NCBI GenBank assembly: GCA_027485615.1 | Contig: JAIXQS010000017.1 | Span: forward strand, 29,519-93,518 | Origin: Verrucomicrobiaceae bacterium | Lineage (GTDB): Bacteria; Verrucomicrobiota; Verrucomicrobiia; Verrucomicrobiales; Akkermansiaceae | DNA: 64,000 bases | Direction of reading: 5' to 3' | The notes under the pieces: generated by a model | What the model saw: the letters and a program-made list of their open reading frames with translations, nothing else | Told to the model about the DNA's origin: nothing | Database searches by the model: none | Shown here: piece after piece, positions 61,501 through 64,000 of the stretch | How the letters are laid out: each line of letters begins with the position of its first letter | Numbering within the stretch: the first letter of the stretch is position 1 | Position numbers and translations under genes: made by a program

Positions 61501-62199
61501 GATGATCTCTCATGGGCACGCGAAGTCCGCAAGGCGCTCGACAACGAACTCGGCAGGGATGCCGGGGAAGCCGCGACTCTCTCGTCCTCCATCGGGGGTC
61601 TGCCGAAAGTCGGCATACTCGAACAGCTTGTCAGTTCCACCACGATCCTGCGCGATGAGTTGCAGGAATGCCTCGCCCGTGAGGACTTCTACACCGTCGC
61701 ATCGGACATCCGGAATCGCCTGACCGCCCTGCGCGAGCAGGTCAAGTCGGCCGCCAGCGGGCTGGGACAGGAAATCGCCGCCCACCTTGATGGCCAACGC
61801 GAGTCCATCATGAACATGCCAGAGTGGAGCGAACTCCCGGCGGATGACCGCTCCGAGTTTTCCGGTCAACTGGATGGAACAACCCTGCCCGAAGCCACCG
61901 ACATCGCCGGCATCCGCAACCTGCTCAACCGCCGTATGGAGTTGGATTCCAACCTCTCCCAGATCCGCAGCTCCGTCCTTGATCGCCACAAGAAACGGCA
62001 GGAGGTAAAGATTCTCCCTCCGCCCCCAGAACAGGATCCCACAAAGCTAAGTTCAAACACTCCCGCCAAAGTCCGCTTCCGTAAGTCCTACCTCAAACAA
62101 GACTTGCCTCACCTCGAAAAATCCCTCGCCCAACTCGACGAGGCCGTCACCTCCCTCAAGAAGGAGGATGTCGTCGAGATCCAACTCAATCTCGACTGA
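58579..62199 (+). CDS. brxC: BREX system ATPase BrxC
   Basis: 1206 residues. Walker A is SGFYGSGKSSFTKYLG near 73-88, Walker B is RRVIFILDEVGQFI near 255-268, and the N-terminal KIIRELFDQKRPIDRQIVAV is typical of BrxC. It ends with a charged helical region (LKQDLPHLEKSLAQLDEAVT). BrxC is the large ATPase that works with PglX and PglZ in BREX to block phage DNA replication. The next gene starts 37 bases after its stop. Confidence 0.92.
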   Translation: MKIIRELFDQKRPIDRQIVAVINYAADDEKLIRQEVAEYEITDSLAHHYERFMNNLDAGFKGGGGHEVGVWVSGFYGSGKSSFTKYLGFALDPGRKVGSESFLKCFQDQIPAAPLRAQLGTLAKNFPATVIMIDLASVASANAANDGISRIAYHKVLEWAGYSKDEKISLLELMVERDGLKDGFIAGIEEAGYTWDELQNDLLAANAIVSQVACKLYPKLWADSASFSRTKVDSIYGEDERLKQMLDLIERRTGNRRVIFILDEVGQFIEGTNRLILNLQGFAENLKNIGQGQAWIIATAQQTLPMAGPLFKLKDRFPDPLRVDIESTDIREITYRRLLKKSPEAITLLKKIFGDHSGAITAATQLKNTKHIQTHLDADEFSRLYPFLPQHFNILMELLRGLARSTGGIGLRSTLKVIQDVLVDIKGQQTGTHLADMPVGILATADIFYDTLRADIERANRPLVEAVAKVATAYGAGSLHHRIAKTVAVLQLVEGFPVSSENVAAMLHSAADATPLFETVAKAATEMCDDKELPLELVDGSLRFMSEAVAQILIDQGSLVPSSSDQLTILNEILREQIFSPEPAARLENTKNVKAQVKLLHGTMPVAVTHSKEDVELHLELAPAAEVPNRIKDRINDSRVPANRNVLYLLGEDTREIRDTITRIYRCEEIHRRHRTEAAEKEVSQYIIAQKSRAEVLKRNLDTILQNAFLKGSFVFRGTNTAVATRGTELRQACNGQLAHVAAEVFPSYKQAPQNLDANIAEKLLLAPDLSVVPSATDPLGIVDKAGAATKIRTDHAALVSLLDYLRSRGEVDGRKMLDDFNRAPYGWFKDTTRYLAAGLLISQSIRIKVGGQWLEAVGPKATEALKNNNNFAKIDVATNDKQIPQETLNRAAKRLLDLTGEKVLPMAPRISQAVLKHFPAFRNEYASLAVELTSSSLPGSPRAQSLSKRLTQVLDRDASDAPVTLGAEEASLVDDLSWAREVRKALDNELGRDAGEAATLSSSIGGLPKVGILEQLVSSTTILRDELQECLAREDFYTVASDIRNRLTALREQVKSAASGLGQEIAAHLDGQRESIMNMPEWSELPADDRSEFSGQLDGTTLPEATDIAGIRNLLNRRMELDSNLSQIRSSVLDRHKKRQEVKILPPPPEQDPTKLSSNTPAKVRFRKSYLKQDLPHLEKSLAQLDEAVTSLKKEDVVEIQLNLD

Positions 62200-62236
62200 T
62201 TTGCTGCCGTTTAATCAGAACATCTTCGATTTTCAC

Positions 62237-63079
62237 ATGTTCCATTTACTTGTTAGTGCGAGAGGTTGGCGGCCTACAGGAGATTCGTTGGGGCATGATC
62301 GGATCTTCGAATATACGGAAGACGCGTTGGTAACCCGGTTTAAACCGGACGGCAGGCTGAACATGGAGGAGGTGAGAGTTCACCCAGCCGTATTCGTCGC
62401 TGAAACCAACGGAAGTGGTGATGACCTCGCGAGGGTTGGATACATACAGCGAGTCACCCCACTGGGCAGAGAAGTCAGAATTGAATACGCCTTTGATTCC
62501 AACGTGCCTCCCATTACGCACGATGAGTTCAGGTCGCTTGCTGCCGACCTTCAGATTTCGTCATTCGAACTCAATCGCACTCACTGGGCTATCAAGGATG
62601 TTGATCTTTTCAAAGTCCTGCACGCGAAACGAATTGGCCGGCCGCTTTCTCCGACCGTCTTTTCCTTTGCGGATTTGACCCGTCCCCAAGACGATCTCAT
62701 CTCCGTTATGATGCCTTTTGCGCCGCAATTCACGCAGGTGTATGAGGCGCTAAAGGCCGTCGCGTCAGAACTCGATTTGAAATGCCTCAGAGCTGACGAC
62801 ATTTGGGAGAATGCCGCTGTCATTCAGGATGTCGTCTCTCTGATCTGCCGTTCAAGAATCGTTGTGTGCGACTGTAGCGACCGGAATCCCAACGTTTTCT
62901 ACGAAGCCGGAATTGCTCACTCACTTGGCAAGGATGTGATTCTGATCGCGCAATCGAAAGGTGACATTCCATTCGACCTCCAGCACTTGCGCTACGTCAC
63001 CTACAAGAACAACGGTGAGGGGGTGCAACAGCTCCAGGCTGAGCTTCGACCAAAGATCAACCAACTCATTGGTTCGTGA
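62237..63079 (+). CDS. TIR/deoxyribosyltransferase-like protein embedded in the BREX operon
   Basis: 280 residues from ATG at 62237; a longer frame overlapping brxC is unlikely. The N-terminal half is beta-rich (NMEEVRVHPAVFVAETNGSG). The C-terminal ~120 residues read LISVMMPFAPQFTQVYEALK, ADDIWENAAVIQDVVSLICR and NVFYEAGIAHSLGKDVILIA, the Rossmann-like fold of TIR-like and nucleoside-2-deoxyribosyltransferase-like proteins with a conserved Glu in FYEAG. Its base composition is more AT-rich than brxC and pglX, so it was probably inserted. NAD or nucleotide cleavage is possible, not shown. Confidence 0.7.
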   Translation: MFHLLVSARGWRPTGDSLGHDRIFEYTEDALVTRFKPDGRLNMEEVRVHPAVFVAETNGSGDDLARVGYIQRVTPLGREVRIEYAFDSNVPPITHDEFRSLAADLQISSFELNRTHWAIKDVDLFKVLHAKRIGRPLSPTVFSFADLTRPQDDLISVMMPFAPQFTQVYEALKAVASELDLKCLRADDIWENAAVIQDVVSLICRSRIVVCDCSDRNPNVFYEAGIAHSLGKDVILIAQSKGDIPFDLQHLRYVTYKNNGEGVQQLQAELRPKINQLIGS

Positions 63080-63132
63080 ACCGAACCTGAAAACGAGCAA
63101 ACCACTTCTCTGATCACTTTCCGCTTCTCCCA

Positions 63133-64000
63133 ATGTCCTTCGACCAAAAAACCCGCAACCTGCTCCAGCGCACCGTCAGTGCCTGCCGCAAGATCCTCGA
63201 CGACGAGTTCGCCTCCCAGCGTCGTGAGATCTTCGGTATCAATGACGACGGCACCGCCGCGCCGCTGGAATTGCTCGGGCACTTGCCGGATGAGGACATG
63301 CAGACCGCCAAACTCTTGCGCGACCGGCTCGACCACCTCGTCGTCGGCCTCACCGCACACGGGAAAAAGGAAGCGGATGCCCGCAAGGAATCCGTCGGCC
63401 GCCTGACCCGCGAGCTGGCCTTCACCGTGCTGAACCGCCTCGCCGCCCTGCGCATGGCGGAGGAACGCGAAATCGTGCTCGAATGCGTGCGCCACGGTCT
63501 CCAGTCCGAGGGCTTCCTGCTCTTCCAACAATCCGCCGGCGGTGCCTTCGGCGACAGCTACCACAGCTACCGCGCCTATCTGTTCGTGCTCTTCGATGAA
63601 CTCGCCATCGACCTCGGCGGCCTCTTCAGCCGCTGGGATCCCGCTGGCCTCTTGTTCCCCGGTTCGGAGGCATTGGAAGCCGTGCTCCACGAACTCAACG
63701 GCTCCGGCAGCGCCGCCGCCCGCGACAACCTCACGCCGGATCAGTTCAACGCCATCTGGAGCGAGGACGAGACCATCGGCTGGATCTATCAGTATTACAA
63801 CGATCCCGCCGAGCGGAAGAAGATGCGCGATGAATCCGCCGCCCCGCGCAACAGCCGGGAAATGGCCGTCCGCAACCAGTTCTTCACGCCCCGCTACGTC
63901 GTCGAGTTCCTCACCGACAATAGCCTGGGCAGGCTCTGGTATGAGATGACCAAGGGCAAGACCGCACTAAAGGATCGCTGCCGCTACATGATCCGGAGAC
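63133..64000 (+). CDS. pglX: BREX adenine-specific DNA methyltransferase PglX (partial at window end)
   Basis: 289 codons are visible before the window ends. They open MSFDQKTRNLLQRTVSACRK and include the PglX N-terminal segment AGGAFGDSYHSYRAYLFVLF and a NQFFTPRYVVEFLTDNSLGR motif that begins the N6-adenine methyltransferase domain. The NPPY catalytic motif is outside the window. PglX methylates host DNA at a specific site to mark self. It starts 53 bases after the TIR-like gene. Confidence 0.85.
   Translation, partial: MSFDQKTRNLLQRTVSACRKILDDEFASQRREIFGINDDGTAAPLELLGHLPDEDMQTAKLLRDRLDHLVVGLTAHGKKEADARKESVGRLTRELAFTVLNRLAALRMAEEREIVLECVRHGLQSEGFLLFQQSAGGAFGDSYHSYRAYLFVLFDELAIDLGGLFSRWDPAGLLFPGSEALEAVLHELNGSGSAAARDNLTPDQFNAIWSEDETIGWIYQYYNDPAERKKMRDESAAPRNSREMAVRNQFFTPRYVVEFLTDNSLGRLWYEMTKGKTALKDRCRYMIRR

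Larger units (their letters stand above)
47857..64000. mobile_element. Putative satellite-like integrative element at tRNA-Met carrying or adjoining BREX (right end not seen)
   Basis: The left end is the tRNA-Met 3' fragment next to a tyrosine recombinase. An AlpA-like protein, a RepA-like helicase with iterons behind it and terminase-small-subunit-like genes follow, and then a defence operon. No tail, capsid, portal or large terminase gene is visible. No second tRNA-Met 3' end was found up to base 64000, so the right end is beyond the window or lost. Whether 54-64 kb belongs to the same element is inference. Confidence 0.5.

Noticed and set aside
58579-62199. Several 70-200 codon frames inside brxC on both strands
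   Set aside because: They follow the codon pattern of brxC and lack independent starts or motifs.

Overview
The window looks like a stretch of a GC-rich Verrucomicrobiota chromosome, probably Verrucomicrobiales / Akkermansiaceae-like. The evidence is a PEP-CTERM sorting signal, a prepilin-like protein, many large secreted proteins of unknown function, in-frame 'word' insertions in hrpA, and an exact TGTTC-N4-GAACA site upstream of a Y-family polymerase gene. No species is claimed. There is no rRNA gene, intact tRNA gene or CRISPR array.

Layout. 0-1 kb: a VapBC toxin-antitoxin pair bracketed by two copies of the same gene 3' end. 1-7.3 kb (minus strand): phoB-phoR-nadD-hrpA, tightly packed. 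7.3-12.6 kb: a left-handed beta-helix acyltransferase, an ExbB/ExbD locus with a possible TonB-like partner, a LON-domain protein and two lipoproteins. 13.4-16.5 kb: queE, then fused pxpBC and pxpA (5-oxoprolinase). 16.9-25.4 kb (minus): a six-gene overlapping operon of exported or membrane proteins, including three with repeated 'NGD' small-domain segments. 25.5-37.4 kb: an unknown protein divergent from a SNF2 helicase, an esterase-like hydrolase, a lone cyclic-nucleotide-binding domain, a DinB-like polymerase with a LexA-type box, hicAB, and uvrB.

37.4-47.7 kb is probably a metal-related surface and uptake locus. It holds two surface proteins with the HTH..GF 'choice-of-anchor M' motif, a pseudopilin, a TonB-dependent receptor, an exported DJ-1/PfpI protein, a COG0523 (ZigA-like) GTPase with a partner gene, and a subtilase. 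A long palindromic operator lies between the last two transcription units.

47.9 kb to the end is accessory DNA. It begins at a 3' half of tRNA-Met(CAU) next to a tyrosine recombinase. An AlpA-like protein, a RepA-like helicase followed by iteron-like repeats, and terminase-small-subunit-like genes follow, with no capsid or large terminase gene in view. This layout resembles a phage satellite (PICI-like). After about 2.5 kb of small and decayed genes comes a BREX operon in the order brxE-brxA-brxB-brxC-[TIR/deoxyribosyltransferase-like gene]-pglX, cut by the window end. The order matches type 6 BREX. The extra gene inside the operon and the link to a satellite-like element are the most interesting features. 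The element's right end is outside the window, so it is not shown that BREX and the satellite genes move together.
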